From NCBI GenBank assembly GCA_021323255.1, contig JAJTCL010000057.1:1-11103 (forward strand): DNA of 11,103 bases. The letters run 5' to 3'. Positions 1 through 7,147 of the stretch are shown here, piece by piece. The stretch's first letter is position 1. Each line of letters starts with the position of its first letter. This stretch comes from Propionibacteriaceae bacterium. GTDB taxonomy: Bacteria > Actinomycetota > Actinomycetes > Propionibacteriales > Propionibacteriaceae. The notes under the pieces were generated by a model. The model was not told the origin of the DNA. It was given only the letters and a program-made list of their open reading frames with translations, and did no database searches. The translations under genes and the position numbers were made by a program.

Positions 1-162
1 AAGGCGGTGGAGCTGCTTGGCGTTTCCACTGTGGTACCCCTCCATTGGGGCACGTTCCCCATCCTGGCGGGCACGCCCGACCAACTCCGGGCGGCCCTGT
101 CCGAACGGGGCCTGGGCTCGGTCGAAGTGCTGTCGCCGGAGCGCGGCGAGCGCGTGGGGTGA
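1..162 (+). CDS. UPF0173-type metal-dependent hydrolase, C-terminal end (partial)
   Basis: Frame 1 is open from the first base of the window and ends at TGA 160-162, giving the last 53 residues of a protein whose 5' part lies outside. The visible segment VVPLHWGTFPIL followed by AGTPDQLRAAL matches the C-terminus of the UPF0173 / YtkL-like metallo-beta-lactamase-fold hydrolases. There the His of the H-x-GTF motif is one of the metal ligands. A cytoplasmic metal-dependent hydrolase of unknown physiological substrate is expected. It converges on pabA with only 30 bp between the two stops. In mycobacteria the position beyond trpG/pabA is taken by pknB, so this neighbour differs. The family call is good; no substrate can be inferred. 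Confidence 0.8.
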   Translation, partial: KAVELLGVSTVVPLHWGTFPILAGTPDQLRAALSERGLGSVEVLSPERGERVG

Positions 163-192
163 GGTGAGGCGCCAGCCGGACCGGGGGGCAGG

Positions 193-831
193 TCAGCGTG
201 CCGACATAAGCGGGGCCATGCCGACGGCTCGCTCGGGGGCCTCCGCATCGCCGCAGATGGCGAGCCAGTTGGCCAGCATCTGGTAACCCCACTCTGTCAG
301 CACTGACTCGGGATGGAATTGCACCGCTTCAACCGGCAGCTCGCGGTGGCGTACCGCCATGATCACTCCGCTGGGAGTAGTTGCGGTAACTTCCAGCGTG
401 CTGGGCAGGGTCGGCGGTTCGATCGCGAGGGAGTGGTAACGGGTTGCGGTGAAAGGCGAGGGCAGGCCTGCGAGAACGCCGATCCCCTGATGGTGGATGA
501 TCGAGGTCTTGCCGTGCAACAGCTCCGGAGCTCGATCAACCACAGCGCCGTACGCCACGCCGATGGCCTGCAGCCCGAGGCAAACCCCGAAGATGGGTAG
601 CCGGCCGGCGCGGGTGCGGACCACCTCCACGCACACCCCTGCCTCTTCCGGCGTTCCTGGGCCCGGCGAGAGCAGAATCCCGTCGAAGTTGTCCGCAAAA
701 TCCGGATCGTCGAAGCGCGCGTCGTCATTGCGCCAGACATCGACTTCAGCGCCGATTTGCGCCAGGTACTGCACCAGGTTGTAGACAAACGAGTCGTAAT
801 TGTCGATGACAAGGATCTTCACAGCAGGCAC
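193..831 (-). CDS. pabA: Aminodeoxychorismate/anthranilate synthase component II (glutamine amidotransferase)
   Basis: This 212-residue class I glutamine amidotransferase supplies ammonia from glutamine to the chorismate-converting partner (PabB or TrpE) for folate and/or tryptophan synthesis in the cytoplasm. The N-terminus ILVIDNYDSFVYNLVQYL is the family signature. LLSPGPGTPEEAG forms the oxyanion region at residues 53-65. The nucleophile is Cys84 in FGVCLGLQAIG. The remaining triad residues are His173 and Glu175 in QFHPESVLTEWG, and RYHSL is at 131-135. Length is normal for the family. The GTG at 831 is preceded by AGGTGAG 9 nt upstream; a second GTG at 822 (MKILVIDNYDSF) is possible. It follows the DUF881 gene by 23 bp, as in the actinobacterial crgA / DUF881 / trpG arrangement, so the two are probably cotranscribed. 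Which partner enzyme it serves cannot be read from this window; it may serve both. Confidence 0.93.
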   Translation of the reverse strand: MPAVKILVIDNYDSFVYNLVQYLAQIGAEVDVWRNDDARFDDPDFADNFDGILLSPGPGTPEEAGVCVEVVRTRAGRLPIFGVCLGLQAIGVAYGAVVDRAPELLHGKTSIIHHQGIGVLAGLPSPFTATRYHSLAIEPPTLPSTLEVTATTPSGVIMAVRHRELPVEAVQFHPESVLTEWGYQMLANWLAICGDAEAPERAVGMAPLMSAR

Positions 832-854
832 GGGATCATTCTCACCTGTGACCG

Positions 855-1676
855 TCAGCGCGGGGCGCCGCGGTCGCTACGCATTGCGAAACCGGTATAC
901 GGCGCTGCATGGACCAGATCGAGTGAGCCCTCGTGTCCCGGAAAGCCGACATTGGGCTCAGACTTCTCCCGAAAGACCAAGCCATAGGCCTCGACGTATT
1001 GCTGATAGATCTGGATCGGCTCGGACTCGGCGAGTGCGGCGTGCAGCCGTGCTTCGTCGCCGATCGCGCTGATCTGGTACGGCGGCGCGTACGGGATGCC
1101 GTGCAGGACGACGGTGTTGCCGACACATTTCACCGCCGTCGTCGAGATCACACGCTGCCCTTGGATCGTCATTGCCTCTGCCCCGCCGCGCCAGAAGGCG
1201 TTCACCACAGCTTGAATATCTTGCTGGTGCACCACCAGCAGATCCGGTTCGATGCCGTTCGCTGCCACGCTCGAGGGGGCATCATCGAGGGTCACCGTGA
1301 CCGCCGGCCCTGCGACCGGGGTCAAGCCGACGCGGCGTGCCTGCCTGCCGAGCTCGGGGGTGCGGTCTGACTGCTCACTGCCGCGAGCGGCGAGCGCGTC
1401 GACTTCCTGACGCAGCGCAGCCAGCTGCCGAGTCAGTTCGGTGTTGTGACGCGACTGGGACTGCACCAGGCTGACCAGATCGGTGTTCCGGGCTGGTCGC
1501 AGATCGGTGCCCTGGGCGTGCATCGCACTGATGATGATCATCAATCCGGCGAGCACACATACCGCTGCGGTGAGCGTACGAGCCAGCGGTCGGCGACCTC
1601 GATTCCGGCGCCGATGCGCCTCACGAGCCCGGCGTAGCACTGAGGCAACTGCGCGCCAGGCCGTGCGTTCGGACAA
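855..1676 (-). CDS. DUF881 family membrane-anchored protein
   Basis: This is a 273-residue protein from the preferred start. A basic N-terminus (residues 11-33, rich in Arg) precedes one hydrophobic segment at about 34-52 (LTAAVCVLAGLMIIISAM). A Gln/Arg/Leu-rich probable coiled coil follows at about 66-98, then the conserved DUF881 domain, recognisable by ITSDT/STTAV-type segments such as GAEAMTIQGQRVISTTAVKCVGNTVVLHG and by PPYQISAIGD. The topology implied is a single-pass anchor with an extracytoplasmic C-terminal domain. The family is widespread next to crgA and trpG in actinobacteria and in division-gene neighbourhoods, but its biochemical role is unknown. I chose the TTG at 1676 because GAAGGA lies 7 nt upstream (1684-1689). 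The frame is open further upstream to 1943, but that would overlap crgA and adds residues unlike the family. The start is therefore the uncertain part; the family call is firm. Confidence 0.85.
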   Translation of the reverse strand: MSERTAWRAVASVLRRAREAHRRRNRGRRPLARTLTAAVCVLAGLMIIISAMHAQGTDLRPARNTDLVSLVQSQSRHNTELTRQLAALRQEVDALAARGSEQSDRTPELGRQARRVGLTPVAGPAVTVTLDDAPSSVAANGIEPDLLVVHQQDIQAVVNAFWRGGAEAMTIQGQRVISTTAVKCVGNTVVLHGIPYAPPYQISAIGDEARLHAALAESEPIQIYQQYVEAYGLVFREKSEPNVGFPGHEGSLDLVHAAPYTGFAMRSDRGAPR

Positions 1677-1785
1677 GTCTGGGTCCTTCGTGAATCGAGT
1701 CGGAATTCGCCACCCGAGCGCCTGAGATCGCTCGTCTGGCAAGTCTTTGACTACGCTACCTACTTCAAACAGCAAGGAGAATCTG
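1677..1785. promoter_or_regulatory. Divergent intergenic region between DUF881 gene and crgA
   Basis: The 109 bp between the two divergent starts must carry promoters for both directions. It holds the ribosome binding sites of both genes: GAAGGA for the DUF881 gene (1684-1689, minus strand) and AAGGAGA for crgA (1774-1780). A TTGACT at 1747-1752 could be a -35 element towards crgA, but I see no convincing -10 at the right spacing. Promoter positions are therefore not assigned. Confidence 0.4.
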
Positions 1786-2058
1786 GTGCCCGAGTCGAGA
1801 ACCCGAAAATCAGCCGAGGAGAAGCAGAAGCTGAAGGCGCAGCAAGCGTCGAAGCCGAAGAAAATCAAGGCTCCGGCGAGTCGGCGCTGGGTACCGCCAG
1901 CATTCATCACAGTCGGATTGCTCGGTGTCGCCTGGCTGATCACCTATTACGTGGCCGGAACGTACATTCCGTTCATGGACGCGCTCGGCAACTGGAACAT
2001 TCTCATTGGTATGGGCGGGATGGCCGCGGCGTTCGTCATCGCGACGCTTTGGCGGTAG
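1786..2058 (+). CDS. crgA: Cell division protein CrgA
   Basis: This 90-residue two-pass membrane protein is of the CrgA family. CrgA sits at the septum, interacts with FtsZ/FtsQ/FtsI in mycobacteria and modulates septation in Streptomyces. The order is typical: a short basic N-terminus (PESRTRKSAEEKQKLKAQQ), a Lys-rich linker, TM1 at about residues 36-57 (WVPPAFITVGLLGVAWLITY), the loop with LGNWNILIGMG, and TM2 at about 70-88 ending in the conserved Trp-Arg. The GTG at 1786 is chosen because AAGGAGA (1774-1780) is 5 nt upstream and the resulting N-terminus matches family members. An ATG at 1747 would add 13 residues and put the ribosome site inside the gene. The divergent DUF881 gene and pabA are the expected partners. 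Confidence 0.95.
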   Translation: MPESRTRKSAEEKQKLKAQQASKPKKIKAPASRRWVPPAFITVGLLGVAWLITYYVAGTYIPFMDALGNWNILIGMGGMAAAFVIATLWR

Positions 2059-2320
2059 AGATCTGTTTCGAGCTGTTGGCGCCTCTATGAGCAGACGATC
2101 AAGTCGTCGTGGGTGGGCGTCCACCGCCTACTCGTTCAAGGCGGCGCTGCGCGCCGCGCCACCGCTCCGCGTGTCGAGGGTCCTCACCCGTCGTGGGGCC
2201 GCGATGTCGCACGTACTCGTGCCGCCGATCTCTGGCCAGGGTGGCGTGATCTCGGGTGACAGCGAGCGCGCCAGTAGGACGGTCGGGGACGCCGCCGGCA
2301 GGACTGCGGCCCGCACGGGG
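2059..2320. other. Unassigned stretch between crgA and the hairpin
   Basis: An open frame starting at ATG 2087 runs on the plus strand to a stop near 2326, and another runs on the minus strand. Both have the Arg/Ala/Gly/Ser-rich composition expected of non-coding high-G+C DNA. Neither shows a membrane segment, a known motif or a convincing ribosome binding site. I recognise nothing here and assign no gene. Confidence 0.3.
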
Positions 2321-2346
2321 GGCTGATCGAGATGCCCCGATCAGCC
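2321..2346. terminator. Hairpin, likely bidirectional terminator
   Basis: A perfect 9-bp inverted repeat GGCTGATCG / CGATCAGCC (2321-2329 and 2338-2346) encloses an 8-nt loop. It lies between the end of crgA on the plus strand and the stop of the methyltransferase pseudogene on the minus strand, where a shared terminator is expected. There is no clear T-tract on either side, which is common in high-G+C actinobacteria, so this is called from position and symmetry. Confidence 0.55.
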
Positions 2347-2373
2347 GGGTTGGGCTGAGCCTTGCTGGACCTT

Positions 2374-3059
2374 TCAGCTGATCTTCATCACGGCGAGATG
2401 GTCGACCTCGCGGACCAACGACAGCCCAGGGACCTCAGCGAGCCACTTGGGCAGCGCCTCCTCGTCCCGCCGGTGGCAGTTGTCCAGCATGACGGTTGCG
2501 CCAGGGCGCAACTTGTCGCGCGGGGCTGGCACTGCGGGGTAGCGCGCGAGCTTGTTCGTGCGCCCAGGCGGCCCGTCAACCAGGAGAAGATCGATCTCCT
2601 CGACATCGGCGATGGCGGAGGCCGAATACCACGGCTGTTCGTGTCCGGCCACCTGGATGGGCTCCATCGGAGCGTGTCATATCTCTACGTTGCTCAGCCG
2701 CTCGTGTTGCAGCAGCCCAGTGACGATCGCGACCCAGTCCGCCGAGTTCTCCAGCGCGATCACCCGTCCTTCGCCCACTCGGCGGAGTGCTCTTCCGATC
2801 CACATCGTGGATGCGCCGCTACCGCACGCGACAACGACCTTCGGCCGTTCCAACAGGACGTGACGCACGACCTCGTACATTGCTTGGGATGACAATTGCC
2901 AACCCAGGTTCAGAGGTCTTATGGCTGCCTCTGGCTTACTCGACCCACTCGCGGCGAGCATGTCCCCAGTTGGAACTCGGCCTGCAGGTTCGCCTAGAGC
3001 CGACGTTGCTCTTTCCGCACGTTCTCCACGGAACGGCGCAACAGCGCAAGTTCGTTGAC
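2374..3059 (-). pseudogene. Class I SAM-dependent methyltransferase (Methyltransf_24-like), inactivated
   Basis: Read in transcription direction, the remnant begins as a coiled-coil-like stretch (VNELALLRRSVENVRKEQRR, from 3059). It meets a TAG at 2996-2994 and needs a one-base frame change before about 2961. It then continues as GSSKPEAAIRPLNLGWQLSS and the SAM-binding motif VVVACGSGASTMWIGRAL. An in-frame TGA at 2679-2677 interrupts HERLSNVEI / HAPMEPIQVAGHEQPW; reading resumes in the same frame with EEIDLLLVDGPPG, PGATVMLDNCHRRDE and the end at 2374. The two halves fit one methyltransferase domain, so the TGA probably replaced CGA (Arg). Motif I also has Ala where the family usually has Glu (VVECGSGAS). 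Its 5' end overlaps the stop of the GT2 gene, so it was once translationally coupled to it. It probably methylated a sugar of the local glycan. Sequencing error could explain one lesion but hardly all three. Confidence 0.8.
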
Positions 3060-4204
3060 TACTTGTTTTGACTTGCGCGGCGTGAAACTACGTCGACGAA
3101 GCGGCGCCCCCGCGTGACCCACCGCGTTGCGATCCCGACGCGAGACGGTGGGTGTGGGGCGGCCGAGGTCATGAGCGCCAGGCGCGCCCAGTCCGACGTG
3201 GCGATCACCGCGAGGTGCTCCCCGGTCAGGTCCTTCAATGCAGCTGGGTCAAGGCCCGCGACCAGTGGATCGGCAAGTAGTTTGGAGAGCCGTCGCAACG
3301 CCCGAGTCCCAGCAACGGGCCCCGCTTTGACGACCGCTTTGAGGTATCCCTGGCGCATCAAGACCCTGGGCAGAGCTACGTTGGAGACAATCTCCCGCCG
3401 TTCGGATTCGGACAGGTTGCTCGTCCGCAGGTCCGCGAGCATCGAGCGCAGGATCCGCTCGTTCTTCTCGATGAGTGCCTCCGGCGTCTTGGCGCGCCTG
3501 GAGAGATGGGCGGGTTCGTCCGGGTTGTCGCCGTGCTGCGTGAGGTAGTAGTAGTCGTAGTCGCCGAGCATGAGGAACCGCGACGCATTCAGGATGTATG
3601 AGAAGGCGAAGCTCACATCTTGTCCGGAGGGAAGTCCCTCGTCGAACCGGAGCTGCTGGCGCTCGATCTCGGCGCGTCGGAAGACCTTGTGCACCGTCAG
3701 CGTCGCCAAAGCCTTGGCGCGGGGCACCTCGGCGTGCGGCTGGCGGACCCTGCAGAGGCCAGCACGCCCGTTCACCGGAACCTGGTTGACCGCGATCCAA
3801 TCGGCCGGCGTAGCGGCCACTGCTTCGGCGATGCGCTCAAGCGCCAGGTCGCCGATGGTGTCGTCAGAGTCGATGAAAAAGACATACTCCCCGGTGGCTT
3901 CATCGAGGATGCGGTTTCGGGGACGCGCGGCGCCACCAGAGTTGCTCCCCAGCGAGATCACACGGAAGAATCCCGGATCCGCTGCCAGGCTCTTCTCGAA
4001 CTCGGCCAGGATCGCGAGCGTCTCAGGCTCCGAGCTGCCGTCGTCGGCGATGACGATCTCGAAGCGGTCACGCGAGAGAGTGGAGTTGATCACCGACTGG
4101 AGGCAGTTCCGCAATAGGAACCTGCCGTTGAACACTGGGATTCCGACTGTCAAGAGCCTCCCCGACGGTTGGGCGCGAGCGGTCGCATCGAGAACCTCCC
4201 CCAT
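3059..4204 (-). CDS. Family 2 glycosyltransferase (GT-A fold)
   Basis: This 381-residue protein has an N-terminal GT2 domain: LLTVGIPVFNG at residues 17-27, IVIADDGSS at about 50-58 for nucleotide-sugar binding, GGAARPRNRIL at 90-100, and the metal-binding FFIDSDDT at 109-116. PSGQDVSFAFSYI acts as the usual acceptor-side acidic motif further on. The C-terminal 130 residues are helical with no recognised domain. No membrane segment is seen, so a soluble or peripherally bound cytoplasmic enzyme adding a sugar to a surface or secreted glycan is expected. Donor and acceptor are unknown. The ATG at 4204 is chosen because GGAGGG (4212-4217) lies 7 nt upstream; the frame is open to 4279, but that extension has no such site. 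Its TAG overlaps the beginning of the methyltransferase remnant. It is the only undamaged gene between 2370 and 7150. Confidence 0.88.
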   Translation of the reverse strand: MGEVLDATARAQPSGRLLTVGIPVFNGRFLLRNCLQSVINSTLSRDRFEIVIADDGSSEPETLAILAEFEKSLAADPGFFRVISLGSNSGGAARPRNRILDEATGEYVFFIDSDDTIGDLALERIAEAVAATPADWIAVNQVPVNGRAGLCRVRQPHAEVPRAKALATLTVHKVFRRAEIERQQLRFDEGLPSGQDVSFAFSYILNASRFLMLGDYDYYYLTQHGDNPDEPAHLSRRAKTPEALIEKNERILRSMLADLRTSNLSESERREIVSNVALPRVLMRQGYLKAVVKAGPVAGTRALRRLSKLLADPLVAGLDPAALKDLTGEHLAVIATSDWARLALMTSAAPHPPSRVGIATRWVTRGRRFVDVVSRRASQNK

Positions 4205-4584
4205 ACTGCAACCCTCCAGACTCTGTACGTAGGGGCCAACATCGGATCGATCTTGATCGACCGCTGCACAGCTTGCCAATGTGCGGAATCATGACCGATT
4301 AGACACGCCGCCACGACGACGCGCATGCTATCGCAGACCTCGCATCGGAGTCGCCGCCTTCAACCGCGAGCCGGATCGGCGGTAGGGAAACTGGTCGTCT
4401 ACGCGTTCGAAGCCGGCTGACGAACTCATGGCTGCCGGGTCCGTGCAATGCTCGCGGTTGACCCGTGATGCCAGTAATGCGCGCTTGGTCAAGAGGGGTT
4501 CCCTTGCGTCCTGGAGTCCGAGAGCGCGGAGCTTGATAGGGCCTGTCCCGATTCCCTGTGGCTCGTGCTCTGTCGGGGCGCGCC
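4205..4584. other. Gene-free stretch upstream of the GT2 gene
   Basis: About 380 bp lies between the GT2 start and the end of the TylF-like remnant. No frame on either strand shows a recognisable domain or steady codon bias. It must hold the GT2 promoter unless transcription reads through from the upstream methyltransferase remnant. The sequence GGGCCTGTCCCG near 4540 resembles some transposon end sequences, but I find no partner copy, so it is not called. Confidence 0.3.
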
Positions 4585-4904
4585 TCAGCCGTTGATGAGA
4601 CGCACCGCGAGGTTCATGTGTCCCAGGCCGATCGCCTCGAAGGAGAGCCCGGTGCGCGAGAGGAATTCTTGAAACGCCTTGTGCTCGTGGCGCTGCCAGC
4701 CGTGGTAGCCGAAGTACTCATCGAACACCACAATCGTGCCGGCGACGAACCAGTCGCTCAAGTTGTCGAACACCGTCTTTGTCGAGCTGTAGAGTCGGCG
4801 TCGAGATGGGCGAAGGCGAACGGGCCGCAGTCGACGGGATGGTACGTGTCACGTAGCTCATCGCGCACAGCCAACAGGTCCGTCACGGATTGTTCGTCGG
4901 TCAT
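4585..4904 (-). pseudogene. TylF-type (macrocin O-methyltransferase family) methyltransferase, frameshifted C-terminal part
   Basis: The C-terminal half of a TylF/MycF-like class I methyltransferase is unmistakable: GPFAFAHLDAD then YSSTKTVFDNLSDWFVAG, TIVVFDEYFGYHGWQRHEHK and AFQEFLSRTG. In this family the Asp residues of the first motif and of VFDEYF lie at the metal / sugar-hydroxyl site. The two halves are in different frames. GAC-TCTACAGC at about 4796-4789 should read GAC-CTC-TAC-AGC (DADLYSS), so one C is missing near 4793-4794. The ATG at 4904 is preceded by GAGGGGG (4911-4917) 6 nt away, yet it gives only about 34 residues before the Asp motif. The SAM-binding N-terminal half is therefore absent, or lies as scrambled remnants upstream. 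It presumably once methylated a glycan sugar. Not functional as read. Confidence 0.82.
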
Positions 4905-5230
4905 TCTGATCCCCCTCGTTGCGGCGCGATAGTAGCAAGACGCTTGATGATCGCCAACCGTCGTCCGCGCAGCGGGTCGTGTCGATGAGCTGGCCGCGGG
5001 GTAGGGGCCTTCGTCAGGCTGCTGGGTGAGGTGGAGTCGAGGGTGCAGCCGGAGACGCTGAACGCTGTGATAGCCGAAGTGCGCAAGACCCAAGAACCGG
5101 TACACGCCGTGCCACTCGCCGACGCCGTGTACCGCCTCGTCGCCCGCCGACGGGGTGGCAGAGGACCGCACGGTCCCGCCGACACCAATGGCCATTCATC
5201 GATGGCACGTTGCACTGGGATTGCCACGGC
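4905..5230. other. Degenerate stretch, possible 5' remains of the TylF-like gene
   Basis: On the minus strand the segment around 5000 gives QQPDEGPYPA. If one G is restored it continues as GQLIDTTRCADDGWRS. This resembles the glycine/proline-rich loop (EGPYPAGQL-like) that follows the FDSFEGLP motif of TylF-type methyltransferases. The flanking sequence (HGVYRFLGLAHFGYHS on the same strand) is not recognisable. The plus strand is also open from GTG 5031 with fair codon bias (TLNAVIAEVRKTQEP) but matches nothing known to me. I take the region as heavily eroded methyltransferase coding sequence, with low confidence. Confidence 0.35.
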
Positions 5231-6965
5231 TCATCCGAGCCATGCGCTGACTCTCCTGGCCAGTCGCGAGAGACGCCCAATCGGGCGCGGGAACAACCAG
5301 TCCTGTACCTCCGCCATCGCCTTGTCCTCGGTGACCGTCGCGAACAGGTCGCGGTGCCTCTTCACATTGGCATAGGTCAACGCATCGATCTCTTCCTCCC
5401 CTGCGAACCTCGGGCTGACGGTCCGACGCCGCTGCCAGACTACGGTCTGTGGGTCCCCGCTCCCGATGGTGCGGAAGTCCAGTTCGGGATGGAGGTCATG
5501 GAGAGCGAGCACCGTCTTGCAGACGTCAGCGTGCCACGGCTCGCCATGCCCTCCTGACTCAGCCCGCAGGCGCAGAGCCGTCTCGCGGTCTGACGGCGCC
5601 GAGAACTCGCCGGCCGGCATGACGTTGTTCAGGACGACCACCGTACGGTCGTGTGCCGCGACGGTGAAGACGGTGCGGACCTTGTCCAACGCGTCTCGCC
5701 AGTCGCGCTGGTTGTCGAGCATCACCAGGTCGTAGGTGCGTCCCTTGGCAAACCAGGTGAAGAACTGATCGAGAGACACCTCGTAGAACTGCGCGCCCTG
5801 GTTGCGGTAGCTGCGTACGTCGAAGTGGAACTCCTCATCGACGATGTCGCGACTTGCGACCTCGACCTGAGTGAAGGCCGCGCGGCTGAGCCAGCCAAGC
5901 TGCAGGTAGGTCTCGGCGCCGGTGATGCGGGCCAGCCGGTTCAGGCGGCGGATAGTGTGCCCCGGCTTCCAGTCCGACGGGAATGTTCGTCCCCGGGGGA
6001 TGGGCATCCCCAAGTGACTCATGTACTGCGCCGGGTTCGGTGCGAGGCGGACGACAGCCCGCCCTCTGACGGAGATCACCGCGTCTTGGCTGCAGGAGTG
6101 GAACTGCTGGTCGACGCCTCGTGCGTCGCCGATCGTCCTGAAGGAGAGGTGCTCCGGCCCGTGCCGGCGGAAGACGTGGAACCGCTTGCCTCCGATGTCC
6201 TTGAGTAACAGGAGGTTGTGGAACGTCGAGGCTTCCTCGCCAGCGACCACCTCCGCCCGCGCGAGCGCGTCGAGCTGGGCGCGGACCGGCATCAGCTCGA
6301 ACGTGACGATCGTCCACCCGAGGTCACGGAGCCTACGCTCGATTATTTGCCGGTTGATCAGACCCCTCCCGTGAGCCGGGTCTCGGGAGAGCCACAACTT
6401 CGCGCCGTACTCCTGGGGAGGACCGTCGTAGGCCGCCAGGAAGGCGATGTGTTGCGGATGGCTCCAGTCGGCGTATTTGTAGCCCGCGTCCGGTACGTGC
6501 AGGCAGTCGAAGCGCGTGGGCCGCGTGAGGATGATGATCTCATTGCGGATGCCAAGGATCTCCAGGATGTCTTGCTCCCAGCTGTTGAGCTCGGGCGCCG
6601 TTGCGTCGTCGGCCGTCCAGACGATGGGCAGGTCTGGGTGGTCGGCGGCCCACCAGAGCCGCTGGCAGCTCTCGATGATGAAATGACCGTAGACGTGGTA
6701 TAGGGGGGCCTGCGTATATCGATTCGCGGGGGACCGAATCGAACCCGTCGAAGCGGGTGGGGTCGGGAGGGATGAACGTGTGCTCTCCGTGGTGTCGGTC
6801 CTCGACCGTCGATTCCAGAAGCGTCCTGTCCTCACGCAGGACCCCGTAGTGCATCCTGTGCGGGTTCGGAGACGGATGGACCGTATAGATGGTGGCGTTC
6901 GTCAGCGACACGACGCCGAGCGGTTCGACCGGCGGGGTAGGACCGGAGGCGACACGAGACGGCAT
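5231..6965 (-). pseudogene. GT61-like glycosyltransferase fused to a methyltransferase-fold domain, frameshifted
   Basis: The N-terminal part, from ATG 6965, reads VVSLTNATIYTVHPSPNPHR and then ESIYAGPP. The frame then jumps by one at a run of six G (plus strand 6703-6708) and continues as LYHVYGHFIIESCQRLWW. Removing one base restores SIYAGPLYHVYGHF and one continuous product of 577 residues. Domain 1 is GT61/DUF563-like: LPIVWTAD, CLHVPDAGYKY, KLWLSRD and the signature AEVVAGEEASTFHN at about 6250-6211. Domain 2, from about 5905, follows the pattern of a class I methyltransferase family (VRSYRNQGAQFYEVSLDQFF, YDLVMLD, HADVCKTVLALHD). However, its SAM loop reads YLQLGWLSRAA rather than YLEIGVxxGAT. 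The intact copy at 8651-10189 aligns over the whole length of domain 1. The lesion could be a true mutation, a slippage site or a read error at a homopolymer. Confidence 0.82.
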
Positions 6966-7147
6966 GATCGTCGAGACTAGGGCATGCCTTCTGATTCGGC
7001 CGTCGCGAGCGACGTTCGAACCGATCTGGCACGGTGGAGGCCGCGGAGACAACAGCGTAGCGAGGTCTTTGTCCCAGCCGCCGGTTCATCGCAGCCCGGC
7101 CGCAGCGCGGGATCCTGCGGTCCCATCCGCGCAGATTCCTGGCGCGC

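Noticed and set aside
1677..1943. Longer N-terminus for the DUF881 gene (open to 1943)
   Set aside because: It would overlap crgA for more than 150 bp, has a Cys/Phe-rich sequence unlike the family, and lacks the ribosome site seen before the TTG at 1676.
2087..2326. Possible small gene after crgA
   Set aside because: No ribosome binding site, membrane segment or motif; composition is that of non-coding high-G+C DNA.
2677..2679. TGA in the methyltransferase read as selenocysteine or recoded
   Set aside because: The aligned position appears to be Arg, no selenocysteine-type redox context exists, and the same gene carries a TAG and a frame change, so decay is simpler.
3570..4232. A 220-codon plus-strand open frame
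   Set aside because: It lies opposite the well-supported GT2 glycosyltransferase and has a Ser/Arg-rich shadow composition.
4535..4560. GGGCCTGTCCCG-like sequence as an insertion sequence end
   Set aside because: No matching inverted copy, target duplication or transposase coding sequence was found nearby.
5031..5375. A plus-strand open frame with fair codon bias (start GTG 5031)
   Set aside because: Only the first 45 or so residues look protein-like, the rest runs antisense into the GT61 gene, and no family is recognised. The ribosome site is too close to the start.
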